A DNA stretch of 44,779 nucleotides from Pseudomonas sp. Irchel s3f7. Its GTDB lineage: Bacteria; Pseudomonadota; Gammaproteobacteria; Pseudomonadales; Pseudomonadaceae. Location: NCBI RefSeq assembly GCF_900187615.1, contig NZ_FYDO01000041.1:1-44779 (forward strand), written 5' to 3'. Below are positions 25,567 through 34,106 of the stretch, piece by piece (position 1 is the stretch's first letter; every line of letters starts with the position of its first letter). Under the pieces are notes generated by a model that did not search any database, was not told the DNA's origin, and saw nothing but the letters and a program-made list of their open reading frames with translations. The translations under genes and the position numbers were made by a program.

Positions 25567-26532
25567 CTACTCTGGATTCAACCGGGTCGAGGCCGCCATG
25601 CTCGCCGGTTTCGGTTGACCATCAGCGGTCAGCAAACCGAAATTTCTCTCCCGGTCATTGCTGCCCGTTTCACTGTTTTTCCACTCGTAGATTGAGGTCA
25701 GCGGGATGTCGAGCTGTTTGACGTCCGCAATGAACGCGCTGATTTTGCTGGCCTGCGCTTCAATCCCGCCGTTGGATCTGAGCGAGGGAACGCCCCATTC
25801 ACTGATGACGCCCGGTAGATGGAAGTTCTGTTGAATGAACGCCTGGGCCTTGCTGATCTGCGCGCCGGACATGCCATAAGGGTGATAGGAGATTGCGCTG
25901 AGGCACTTGGGGTATTCGCGGACGATGCTGTCCAGCGCCACGGTCGATGCGCTGCCGGCACTTGGCGGGCGGGCGAAACCAAAGCCGATCAACGGCGTCG
26001 ATGGCGCTGTGTCCTGCAGCGACTTGCACATGGCACTCATGAACGGCACAAACGTCGTGTCGAAATGTCGGGTTGGCCAATACTTCGCCAGGTCCGGCTC
26101 GTTCCATATCTCAATGGCGACCAGTTGCGGGCCGTAGGATTTCTCCAGGCTCATCACCGCGTTGGCGAACGACTCGCCGGCAGCAGCGAGTTCTCCGGTG
26201 TCGTCAGGCGTAGTGGTCAGCGCCTTGGTCGAGCGTACGGTCATCAATACCGGCAGCCCGGCGGACTTGGCGGCAGCGAACGCATCGCGTATCTGCTTTT
26301 GATAGGCCGTGCCGCCGAGGCTATTGGTCCACACGCCAAAGCGCACGAAGCCGAATCCAGCGGTTTTGATCTGTTTGGCATCAGCGGGGGAGAAGGTCTG
26401 GATCTTCACCTGGACACCGATGGTCTTGTCGGCAGTCAGCGCCGGGAATAAATCGCTGGCGTGAACCTGGCTGGCCGCACCGAGCATCAACAGGGTGACG
26501 GTCGCGAACCTTTTGAAAGGCGCTGAGTTCAT
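25567..26532 (-). CDS. Secreted clan GH-A glycoside hydrolase (PslG-like)
   Basis: This 321-residue protein has a signal peptide (ATVTLLMLGAASQVHA) and a TIM-barrel glycosidase domain. The likely acid/base glutamate is in VAIEIWNEPDLAKYW and the likely nucleophile glutamate is in GVISEWGVPSL, the usual strand 4 and strand 7 positions of clan GH-A. FVRFGVWTN and AISYHPYG add family character. It resembles the P. aeruginosa biofilm glycosidase PslG (GH39) in size and motif order, but the exact GH family is not certain. It is divergent from the wzb-wzc operon, so a role in trimming or releasing the polymer made by this locus is a reasonable inference. Confidence 0.85.
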   Translation of the reverse strand: MNSAPFKRFATVTLLMLGAASQVHASDLFPALTADKTIGVQVKIQTFSPADAKQIKTAGFGFVRFGVWTNSLGGTAYQKQIRDAFAAAKSAGLPVLMTVRSTKALTTTPDDTGELAAAGESFANAVMSLEKSYGPQLVAIEIWNEPDLAKYWPTRHFDTTFVPFMSAMCKSLQDTAPSTPLIGFGFARPPSAGSASTVALDSIVREYPKCLSAISYHPYGMSGAQISKAQAFIQQNFHLPGVISEWGVPSLRSNGGIEAQASKISAFIADVKQLDIPLTSIYEWKNSETGSNDRERNFGLLTADGQPKPASMAASTRLNPE

Positions 26533-26820
26533 GTGTGCTCTCCCGATTAAATGAAATTGGCCAATCGTTAACTGGTTATTTTCATTTCGATAGTTGCGAG
26601 GGTGCTAAGTGCACGAATGTTATTTTTTGTCAGAAAACCAATACCGGAAAATCACAGTTATTTTTGGTCCGGTAATTCTGGTTGGGTGACTTTTGAGGGC
26701 TGTGGTACTTAATGCACTTGTATTAACAGGGCGAATCTATTTCTGCGTGCCGCAAGGTCTTGTGGGTTCACTAAAGCCCACGCGCATATTGGCCTATTGA
26801 TATTACACAGGAAAGTAACC
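26533..26820. promoter_or_regulatory. AT-rich promoter region of the polysaccharide operon
   Basis: These 288 bases, much richer in A+T than the flanking genes, separate the glycosidase from wzb. They contain a 10-bp palindrome ATTGGCCAAT (26556-26565), an inverted pair TACCGG/CCGGTA (26642-26647 and 26669-26674), two TGCAC-centred motifs, and a 7-bp hairpin GTGGGTT/AAGCCCAC (26762-26781) in the probable leader. I could not assign a promoter with confidence. The ribosome site of wzb is ACAGGAAAG at 26807-26815, whose ACAGGA core resembles an RsmA target, though any Shine-Dalgarno can. Confidence 0.4.
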
Positions 26821-27261
26821 TTGTTCAGAAAGATCCTTGTCGTCTGCGTGGGCAATATTTGCCGAAGTCCGACAGCAGAAACGTTGCTGCGTAACGCGCT
26901 GGCCCCTTCAACGATCACGGTCACCTCGGCGGGCCTTGCCGCACGGGTTGGCGAGGCCATGGAACCGTCGGCCCTCCAGGTACTGGAAGATCACGGGCAC
27001 GACGCCCAAGGGTTTAAGGCGCGGCAACTCACACCCGACATCGTTAATGAATCAGACCTGATTCTGGTCATGGAAAAAGAGCATGTAAAACAAGTCTTGA
27101 ATATTGCCTCTCATGCGAGGGGCAAAGTATTTCTGCTCGGCAAGTGGCAGAGCGAGCGAGAAATACAGGATCCGTATCGTCAAGGAAAGGCCGCGTTTAT
27201 TCATGCCCACGCATTGATTGAAGATGCTGTTTGCTCATGGGCACAGCGCCTCGGACATTGA
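26821..27261 (+). CDS. wzb: Low-molecular-weight protein tyrosine phosphatase (Wzb/Etp type)
   Basis: This enzyme dephosphorylates the tyrosine autokinase encoded next, resetting capsule or exopolysaccharide assembly. The 146-residue protein begins with the P-loop VVCVGNICRSPTAE (CX5R; catalytic Cys near residue 10) and has the conserved general-acid motif DPYRQG near residue 115. I start at TTG 26821 (MFRKILVV) because AGGA stands 8 bases upstream; the upstream TTG at 26797 lacks such a site. It is the first gene of the operon, in the Etp-Etk / Wzb-Wzc order. Confidence 0.92.
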   Translation: MFRKILVVCVGNICRSPTAETLLRNALAPSTITVTSAGLAARVGEAMEPSALQVLEDHGHDAQGFKARQLTPDIVNESDLILVMEKEHVKQVLNIASHARGKVFLLGKWQSEREIQDPYRQGKAAFIHAHALIEDAVCSWAQRLGH

Positions 27262-27300
27262 TGAATATCCTTCAGATCAGTGAATGGTAAGAACAGACTT

Positions 27301-29523
27301 ATGCAGTTACCGTCAGTAATCGGCACCCGGGACAATGATCAAGACAGTATTGATCTTCTCGGCATTTTTGGCTCTTTGGTTGACCAGAAATGGTTAATAG
27401 GCGCGCTCACCGGTGCGTTCATGATGACCGGCGTTGCCTACGCGGTGTTGTCGACGCCGGTGTACATGGCGAATGCGCTGGTGCAGGTCGAGCCGAAAAA
27501 GAACGACATGCTCGGTTTTTCCGACCTCAACAGCATGCTCGGCGGGCAATCGCCGTCGGTGACCGAAATCGGCATCATCAAGTCCCGCGCGATAATCGGC
27601 AAAACGGTCGATGATCTTCGCCTTGATATCGACATCACCCCCAAAACCTTCCCGGTCATAGGCGGCTTTCTCGCCCGACGTTATCGCGGCGAGACCGAGT
27701 TCAGTGTCGCGGCGCCGCGTTTCGGCCTGAACAGCTACGCCTGGGGCGGTGAGCGCCTGGAGTTCGCCCGGCTCAATCTGCCGAAGGAATTGTTGGGCAA
27801 GAAACTCACGCTGATCGCCGGCGAGCAGCATCGATTCCAGCTCTTTGATGACAACGATAATCTGCTGGTGGAAGGCGTTGCCGGCAGTGCCTTTGCGCAA
27901 GGCGGCGTGGAAGGGATGATCGCTCATCTGGAGGCGAACCCCGGCACCCGTTTCGAAGTGGTGCGTAATCCACGGATTGTGACCATCCAGAAATACCAGG
28001 ATGCGCTGGAGATCACCGAGCAAGGCAAGGAGTCGGGCATCATCCGTCTCGCCCTGGCCAGCACCGATGCGGCCGAGGCGGTGAAAATCCTCAATAAAAT
28101 CGCTTCGTTGTATGTGCAGCAGAACGTGCAGCGCACATCCGCCGAAGCGGCGCAGAGCCTGGAGTTTTTGCAAGGCCAACTGCCGCAGGTCAAACGTGAT
28201 CTGGCGAAGGCCAGCGATGCGCTCAATGGTTATCAAACCCGCGGCAAGACGGTCAACATTTCCCTCGAAACCCAATCGGTGCTGGAACAGGTTGTCAGCC
28301 TGGACACCCGTATCTCCGAGCTGAAAATGCAGCAGGCGGAGCTGGATCGCAAGTTCACCAAACAGCATCCGGCCTATCGCGCATTGATGATGCAGATCGG
28401 CGAACTGACCCAGCAACAAAAGACACTGGAGAGCAAGGCCCAGGACCTGCCTGCGACGCAACAGGAACTGCTGAACCTGACCCGCGACGTGGAAGTGGCA
28501 TCGCAGATCTACACGCAACTGCTGAACAAATCCCAGGAGCTGGACATCGTCCGGGCAGGGGCGGTGGGCAACGTGCGGTTGATCGACACCGCCGATGTCG
28601 ACCTCACCAGCCCGGTCAAACCGCGCAAGCCCCTGATCGTGCTGATTGCCACCTTCCTCGGCGCCTTTTTCGGTGTTGCCCTGGTGTTGTTGCGCAAATC
28701 CATGAGCCGTGGACTGGAAGGGCCGGAGGCCATCGAGCAACTCGGTTTGCCGGTGTATGCATCGATCCCGTACAGCGCACTGCAGCAGGAAGAAGACAGT
28801 AAAAAAGTGCGCAAGGATGCGACGGAGAAACCGGCGTATCTGCTGGCGTTGCGTAACCCGACGGACTTGTCCATCGAGTCGATTCGCAGTTTGCGCACGT
28901 GCCTGCATTTTGCCGGGCTGGATTCGACTAACAACCGGATCATGATTTCCGGCCCGAGCCCGCAAGTCGGCAAGACCTTCGTTTCTTCCAACCTCGCGGC
29001 AGTCATGGCGCAGAGCGGACAGCGGGTGGTGCTGATCGACGCCGATATGCGCAAAGGTCACCTGCACAAGACGTTGAATACGCCGATTACCAATGGCTTG
29101 TCGGACCTGTTGGTCAAGCGCTGCAGCATCGAGCAGGCGATCAATACAGTCGAAGTCGACAACCTGCATTTCATCAGTCGCGGCCAGGTTCCACCCAATC
29201 CTTCAGAACTGCTGATGCACGCCAATTTTCGTGAACTGTTGGCGCAACTCAGCGAGCGGTATGACGTGGTGATCATCGACACGCCACCGTTGCTGGCGGT
29301 GACGGATGCGGCAATTGTCGGTCGAGAAGCAGGCATCAGCCTGATTGTCACGCGCTTCGGGGTGAACCCGGCCAAGGAGATCGAACTGACGATTCGTCGG
29401 TTCGCGCAAAACGGCATCGAGTTGAAGGGCGCTGTGTTCAACGGCGTCGAGAAGCGTGCGGCCAGCTCCTACGGCAATGGCTACGGCTATTACAACTACG
29501 AATACGCGTCCGACAAATCCTGA
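27301..29523 (+). CDS. wzc: Polysaccharide co-polymerase with tyrosine autokinase (Wzc/Etk type)
   Basis: This 740-residue inner-membrane protein controls polymer length and export by cycles of tyrosine phosphorylation. It has an N-terminal Wzz domain (IDLLGIFGSLVDQKW, then the first span), a large periplasmic coiled-coil region (about 250-400), the second span near IVLIATFLGAFFGVALVLL, and a cytosolic BY-kinase. The kinase has Walker A ISGPSPQVGKTFVSSNLA, Walker A' VVLIDADMRKGHLHK and Walker B VVIIDTPPLLAV. It ends in a tyrosine cluster, YGNGYGYYNYEY (six Tyr), the autophosphorylation tail. ATG 27301 is chosen; GTG 27280 in frame is possible and neither has a strong ribosome site. Confidence 0.95.
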   Translation: MQLPSVIGTRDNDQDSIDLLGIFGSLVDQKWLIGALTGAFMMTGVAYAVLSTPVYMANALVQVEPKKNDMLGFSDLNSMLGGQSPSVTEIGIIKSRAIIGKTVDDLRLDIDITPKTFPVIGGFLARRYRGETEFSVAAPRFGLNSYAWGGERLEFARLNLPKELLGKKLTLIAGEQHRFQLFDDNDNLLVEGVAGSAFAQGGVEGMIAHLEANPGTRFEVVRNPRIVTIQKYQDALEITEQGKESGIIRLALASTDAAEAVKILNKIASLYVQQNVQRTSAEAAQSLEFLQGQLPQVKRDLAKASDALNGYQTRGKTVNISLETQSVLEQVVSLDTRISELKMQQAELDRKFTKQHPAYRALMMQIGELTQQQKTLESKAQDLPATQQELLNLTRDVEVASQIYTQLLNKSQELDIVRAGAVGNVRLIDTADVDLTSPVKPRKPLIVLIATFLGAFFGVALVLLRKSMSRGLEGPEAIEQLGLPVYASIPYSALQQEEDSKKVRKDATEKPAYLLALRNPTDLSIESIRSLRTCLHFAGLDSTNNRIMISGPSPQVGKTFVSSNLAAVMAQSGQRVVLIDADMRKGHLHKTLNTPITNGLSDLLVKRCSIEQAINTVEVDNLHFISRGQVPPNPSELLMHANFRELLAQLSERYDVVIIDTPPLLAVTDAAIVGREAGISLIVTRFGVNPAKEIELTIRRFAQNGIELKGAVFNGVEKRAASSYGNGYGYYNYEYASDKS

Positions 29524-29563
29524 GTGTCAGCGATTGTCCTTTCCTGTTTGAAGTGGGTGAGTT

Positions 29564-30646
29564 GTGAAAAAAATACTGCACGTGGCAGAGACGATCAAAG
29601 GTGGCGTCGCGACGGTGATCCGTACGATTTCGGCTTCGCCCGAAGGCGACGCGGCAAACTATGAGCGGGTCTATCTGGTTCCGCAGGATCAGGAAAAAGA
29701 ACTGCACGGGATTGCCGGGCATCAGATCCGCACCTTCGCCCGGACCGGCCGCAATGTGCCGTCGTTGCTGCGCTTCGCCTGGCGACTGACCCAGGTGATG
29801 CTCAAGGAAAAACCCGATGTCGTGCATTTGCACAGCACCTTTTCCGGCGTCATCGGGCGTTGCGTCTGCGTGCTGTTGCGACCTTGGCGCAAGCCGAAAA
29901 TCGTTTACTGCCCGCATGCTTTTTCGTTCCTGATGGAAAGCTCGCCAACCAAGCAGAAAGCCTATGCGTGGATCGAGCGGGTATTGCAGAAGGTCACCGA
30001 TGTGATCATCTGCGTCAGCCAGTACGAGCTCGACAAAGCCGCGCAGTTCGGCATCGAACGCCAGCGCATGACGCTGATCTACAACGGCATCCACCACAAG
30101 GATGACGCGCCGAAAACCACCAGTCCCGAGCCCATTCATCTGCTCTTCGTCGGCCGTCTCGATTATCAGAAAGGCTTCGACGTGTTGCTCAAGGCGTTCG
30201 CCAACGTCCAGCGCAGTGACTTGAAGCTGACGGTGGTGGGCAGTGCGGTGAATGAGGATTCGGTCGAGTGTCCGCCAATGGAAGGGGTTGAATACCTGCC
30301 GTGGGTGACGCCGAGCGAAGTCCAGGCGCTGTACCGGAAAGCCGATGCGCTGATCGTCCCGAGTCGCTGGGAAGGCTTTGCCATGGTGCCGCTCGAAGGC
30401 ATGGCCATGGGCTTGCCGGTGATTGCCAGCGACTGTACGTCGCTGCCCGAGTTGGTCACTAACGAGGTGTCCGGCTACGTCTTCCCCAGCGGCGACCACC
30501 AGGCGCTGGCCGATGTGCTGAAGAAAATCCAGAAGCCGCGATTGCTCGACCTCGGCAGCGAAGGGCGCAGCATCGTCCGCGAACGCTTCAGCGCGGCGTT
30601 AATGATCCGCCAGACCTATGACCTGTATCGCGCCCCCACTTTTTAA
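29564..30646 (+). CDS. GT4-family glycosyltransferase
   Basis: This 360-residue GT-B glycosyltransferase probably adds one sugar to the lipid-linked repeat unit at the cytosolic face. The N-lobe opens with ILHVAETIKGGVATVI and has VVHLHSTFSGVIG. The C-lobe shows LLFVGRLDYQKGFDVLLKAF and the donor-binding EX7E motif in SRWEGFAMVPLEGMAMGLPVIASD. It starts with GTG at 29564 behind GGTGAG. It is the only clear glycosyltransferase in the locus. Donor and acceptor cannot be told from sequence; galactose or glucose donors are suggested by galE and galU downstream. Confidence 0.93.
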   Translation: MKKILHVAETIKGGVATVIRTISASPEGDAANYERVYLVPQDQEKELHGIAGHQIRTFARTGRNVPSLLRFAWRLTQVMLKEKPDVVHLHSTFSGVIGRCVCVLLRPWRKPKIVYCPHAFSFLMESSPTKQKAYAWIERVLQKVTDVIICVSQYELDKAAQFGIERQRMTLIYNGIHHKDDAPKTTSPEPIHLLFVGRLDYQKGFDVLLKAFANVQRSDLKLTVVGSAVNEDSVECPPMEGVEYLPWVTPSEVQALYRKADALIVPSRWEGFAMVPLEGMAMGLPVIASDCTSLPELVTNEVSGYVFPSGDHQALADVLKKIQKPRLLDLGSEGRSIVRERFSAALMIRQTYDLYRAPTF

Positions 30647-30661
30647 GTAGAATTCAAGCTT

Positions 30662-31774
30662 ATGAACGTAACGATTTTGCATGGCTACAGTGCGTCCAAC
30701 TCCGGTGACGGCCTGCTCGTGGATCTGGCCATTGCCCTGGTGCAACGCAACTTTGGGGAAGATACGTCGATCAGTGTCGTGGCTTCCGATCCGGAGTCCT
30801 TCAACTACTTGCCGTACCCGCGTTTTGACGCACCGGTGATGGCAGCCAAGGGCTTGGGTCGGGTCAAGCAAGCGGTGTTTCTCAATCAGTCCTACGCGGG
30901 GCTGGCTGATCTGCTGAAGAAAACCGATTTGATCGTCGGCGTCGGTGGCGGCTACATGCGTTCCAAAAGCGCCTTCGAACACATCAAGTTGAATCTGGGC
31001 CACGCCAAGCAACTGGAAACCGCGATTCTCAGCAAAGTCCCGTCGGTGTACCTGCCGCAAAGCATCGGCCCGTTTCATGGCGAGAGCCGCAAGATCGTCG
31101 AGCATTACGCCAGTGCCGACGCCGTGTTTGTGCGCGACAACCGCTCCTCGGCGATTTTCGATGCCTGTGAAAATGTCTACCGCGCGCCGGATCTGGCGGT
31201 CCAGTCATTGGCCAGCAAAATCCTCATGCAACCCAAGTTCACCCGTTGTGCGTCTTCGCCGGCCACGGTGTGTGTGGTGCTGCGCAAACCGCCGGAGTGG
31301 AGCAAGGACAAGAAGGTCGCTTACGTGGCCAACCTGAAGTTGCTGCTGCAGCGCTTGAAGAACAAAAGCAAAGTGGTTTGCGCCGTCCAGAGCGCCGTTC
31401 GCGGCAACGATGACGGTGCATTCTATCGGGAGTTGGGGATTACCGAAGACTTGCTGCCGTTGAAGGCGACGATCGCCAAGTATCAGCCGGACCTGGTGAT
31501 TTCCGTGCGCCTGCACGGCGCCATCGAATCGCTGCTGTCCGGCGTTCCGGCGTACCACATCAGCTATGAGCGCAAGGGCTTTGGCGCCTATCAGGACATG
31601 GGCGTGGAAGACTGGGTGATCAACGGCGGCGATATCGATGTCGACACCATCATCAACACGGTTTACGCGCCGAACGCACTGTCGGATTTCGGCAAGCGCC
31701 TGACCGACACCTGCCGCGAGATTGAAGCCAAAACGGTGGCCATGGACGAGATCATCAAAGGCATCGTTCGATGA
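30662..31774 (+). CDS. Polysaccharide pyruvyl transferase
   Basis: This enzyme transfers pyruvate from phosphoenolpyruvate to a sugar hydroxyl pair, forming an acidic ketal. The 370-residue protein has the family pattern (CsaB/WcaK type): an N-lobe beginning TILHGYSASNSGDGLLVDLAI with DLIVGVGGGYMRS, the middle SVYLPQSIGPFHG and FVRDNRSS, and the C-lobe DLVISVRLHGAIESLLSGVPAYHISYERK, which holds the conserved RLHG. It sits 15 bases after the glycosyltransferase gene and its stop overlaps the flippase start (ATGA). The polymer is therefore predicted to be pyruvylated and negatively charged. Confidence 0.93.
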   Translation: MNVTILHGYSASNSGDGLLVDLAIALVQRNFGEDTSISVVASDPESFNYLPYPRFDAPVMAAKGLGRVKQAVFLNQSYAGLADLLKKTDLIVGVGGGYMRSKSAFEHIKLNLGHAKQLETAILSKVPSVYLPQSIGPFHGESRKIVEHYASADAVFVRDNRSSAIFDACENVYRAPDLAVQSLASKILMQPKFTRCASSPATVCVVLRKPPEWSKDKKVAYVANLKLLLQRLKNKSKVVCAVQSAVRGNDDGAFYRELGITEDLLPLKATIAKYQPDLVISVRLHGAIESLLSGVPAYHISYERKGFGAYQDMGVEDWVINGGDIDVDTIINTVYAPNALSDFGKRLTDTCREIEAKTVAMDEIIKGIVR

Positions 31775-33000
31775 TATTCCGGTTGTTGCTCCGGGGCGGG
31801 GCGTTAGGCGCGAAGTTTTTGCTGGTGCTCGCCATCACCCATTACCTGGGGTATGACGCGCTGGGCTTTTACGGCGTGGTGATGGCGGCTTCGTTGATCG
31901 CCTCGAAGTTTTACAGCGTCGGCTTCAGTTCCGAAATCAATCGGCTGATCAGTGTCGAAGCCAGTTCGCGGCGAGTCGTCGACAAGGTGCTGCTGTTGTA
32001 CCTGGCCGTGGGGCTGCTGTTGTCGGTGGCGACGGTGCTGATCTATTCACTGTTCCAACAGGTTGAGGCGCCGACCGCGCTGATCCTCTGCGTGACGCTG
32101 GTACTGCTCACCGAGCACCTGTCGTTCGAGATCAACTCCTTCGTGTTTTCCGCGCAGAAAGCCACGGCGGGTGCGCTGCTGTTTTTCATCAAGACCGGCC
32201 TTTGGGCGATGTTGGCGGTGGGTGGGATGATGCTCGGCTGGGTATCCGGGATCGCCAGTGTGCTGTGGTTGTGGGTTGCGGCCAACGTGCTGGTGATCGT
32301 GGCCGGTTACCTGATTGTGGTGAACGTGCACAAGGGGCGAGTGAGCGGGACGCTGGCCACGGCAACCGTGTGGAAAGCCGGGTTGCCGTTCTATCTCGGC
32401 ACAGGGTTGATCGCGCTGAGTCAGTACGCCGAGCGCTTTCTGATTATCGACATCGAACCCTACGCCAGCCTCGGCAAGTACGTGTACGCCTGGTCGGCGG
32501 CCAATACCTTGCAAGCGCTGTCCTACGCGGTGGTGGCGGTGGTGGGTATTCCAGTGCTCGCCAAGCGTTTTCAGGCGGATCAACAGTCGTTCACGGTCCG
32601 GCACTTGTTCGTGAATAAATGGGTCATGCGTTCGCTGATGGTTTCCGCAATGGTGGCGGTGCTGATTTATCTGTTCTTCAACGTTGTGCTCGATTACGTC
32701 GCCACGAGCGTTCCGCGTCCGGACAACGCGATTCTCGGTGTGCTGATTTTTTCCTTTGCCCTGCGTGCGGTGGGCGACATCGTTTGGGGCGGTTTGATTG
32801 CCTCGAAAAACAGTCGTGTATCACTCGCCAGCGCGGCGATCTGCTTGTTGGTTTCGGTGCCGGTCAGTTACCTGCTGATCAAGCACTATTCGATTTACGG
32901 CGCCGCGTGGGGCAACGTTTTTGCGATCATCGTGCAGCTGGGCGTGATTGCCGTGTTGACCCGTGTAACCCGGCCGAAAGGGGCACTGGCATGGGGTTGA
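31771..33000 (+). CDS. Wzx-like polysaccharide flippase
   Basis: This 409-residue polytopic inner-membrane protein has about 12 hydrophobic segments spread along its length (for example FLLVLAITHYLGYDALGFYG near the start). It fits the MOP/PST exporter superfamily (Wzx/RfbX), which flips undecaprenyl-linked repeat units to the periplasm. RVSLASAAICLLVSVPVSYLLI and IYGAAWGNVFAII near the C-terminus are typical of the family. It overlaps the upstream pyruvyltransferase gene by 4 bases and the downstream membrane-protein gene by 10 bases. Confidence 0.88.
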   Translation: MIFRLLLRGGALGAKFLLVLAITHYLGYDALGFYGVVMAASLIASKFYSVGFSSEINRLISVEASSRRVVDKVLLLYLAVGLLLSVATVLIYSLFQQVEAPTALILCVTLVLLTEHLSFEINSFVFSAQKATAGALLFFIKTGLWAMLAVGGMMLGWVSGIASVLWLWVAANVLVIVAGYLIVVNVHKGRVSGTLATATVWKAGLPFYLGTGLIALSQYAERFLIIDIEPYASLGKYVYAWSAANTLQALSYAVVAVVGIPVLAKRFQADQQSFTVRHLFVNKWVMRSLMVSAMVAVLIYLFFNVVLDYVATSVPRPDNAILGVLIFSFALRAVGDIVWGGLIASKNSRVSLASAAICLLVSVPVSYLLIKHYSIYGAAWGNVFAIIVQLGVIAVLTRVTRPKGALAWG

Positions 33001-34094
33001 AACTGCCGTGCATCGAGTTTCGCGGCAAGAAACTCGATTCCTCGATTTCGTTCCTGATCCTCTTTACCGGGTTGTTTCTGTCGGTGGCCATGCCGCTGTT
33101 GATCCCCCGCGATCCGGGGCCGGATGCCATGACCTTGTGGTCGTCCTACGCCCGTGCCGACAACTGCAATTTCTGGAACCCGTTCTCGCCGGATCGTTCT
33201 TCCTACGAGTGTTCGGCGTTTCTGCTGCGGCCCACCGGGATCAATCTGACCAATGCCTGGGCCTACGGCATGTTCTGCAATTTTTTCCTCACGGCGATTC
33301 CGGTGGTGGTCTTCCGGCGCATGCCGCTGACGATTTTCGGCACGCTGTGTCTGTGGGGCGTTGTTCGCTCGTTTTTCCTTGAAAACCTGACCAAGGAAAT
33401 CATTGTGTCGGTGGCGGTGTTGAGCATTTTGCTCAGCGCTTTGACGCGCAAATATCGCGGCGGCTTTTTCTTCTCGGCGGTGATCTACGGCGTGCTGATC
33501 CGGCCCTACTGGATTCTGTTTTCACTGTCCTGGGTCGGCGTCTGCGTGATGAAGAAGTACGTCTCGCGCCTGACTTTTTTCCTGATGCTGTTCCTGTTCT
33601 ACCTGGCGGTCGCCACGGCGATCCAGGTGGCGCTCGGGTTTCCGGTGTCGTCGATTCGCGCCAGTAACAACGAACTGCGCACGGCGGGCGAGGAAGGTTC
33701 CAAGTCGTTGATCGTCTCGTGGCTCAGCGGCAGCGACTTCGTTTCCCAGGCGCTGGACTCGATGATCATCTTCTTCCGGTTGTCGTTCCCGGTGGAGCTG
33801 ATTTTGCTGTCGGGGCCGGGGCAGGTGATCTTCGTGGCGTTGATGATCATGACCGCGTTGCTGCTGTTCAAAGTCATCACCTCGACCGATTACAAAGGCG
33901 CGACGATCCAGACCAAACCCAAGGAACTGATCGCGATTCCGTTGGCGTTTCTGCTGGTTCAAGGCCTGTTCGAGCCGGACTTTGGCTCCTTCGCCCGGCA
34001 CTTCTCGATGGTGGTGCCGGTGTTGTTCGTGGGCCTGGGCTTGATGCTGCGGGCGAACAAGCCGGTGCAGGTTGAATCAAGAATTTTGAATTGA
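32991..34094 (+). CDS. Polytopic membrane protein, candidate Wzy polymerase
   Basis: This 367-residue protein is largely hydrophobic, with about 8-10 predicted spans. I start at ATG 32991, which overlaps the flippase stop; the open frame extends upstream to 32619 only as a shadow of the flippase gene. It opens with a span (ISFLILFTGLFLSVAMPLLI), then a polar loop with several cysteines (ARADNCNFWNPF, SSYECSAFLL), and has IRPYWILFSLSWVGVCV in the middle. I do not recognise a family by eye. Size, topology, and place between a flippase and an acyltransferase in a locus with no other polymerase make Wzy the best guess. Confidence 0.6.
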   Translation: MGLKLPCIEFRGKKLDSSISFLILFTGLFLSVAMPLLIPRDPGPDAMTLWSSYARADNCNFWNPFSPDRSSYECSAFLLRPTGINLTNAWAYGMFCNFFLTAIPVVVFRRMPLTIFGTLCLWGVVRSFFLENLTKEIIVSVAVLSILLSALTRKYRGGFFFSAVIYGVLIRPYWILFSLSWVGVCVMKKYVSRLTFFLMLFLFYLAVATAIQVALGFPVSSIRASNNELRTAGEEGSKSLIVSWLSGSDFVSQALDSMIIFFRLSFPVELILLSGPGQVIFVALMIMTALLLFKVITSTDYKGATIQTKPKELIAIPLAFLLVQGLFEPDFGSFARHFSMVVPVLFVGLGLMLRANKPVQVESRILN

Positions 34095-34106
34095 GGCAGG
34101 TGCTTT

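Noticed and set aside
26807..26823. RsmA/CsrA site at the wzb ribosome site
   Set aside because: ACAGGAAAG has the GGA core, but any good Shine-Dalgarno does; the nearby hairpin does not present the GGA in its loop.
27394..29169. Minus-strand open frame of 591 codons
   Set aside because: Shadow of wzc in a high-G+C gene; it has no ribosome site or family motif.
32619..32990. N-terminal extension of the candidate Wzy gene
   Set aside because: It overlaps the flippase coding region and lacks membrane character; the ATG at 32991 fits the normal short overlap.
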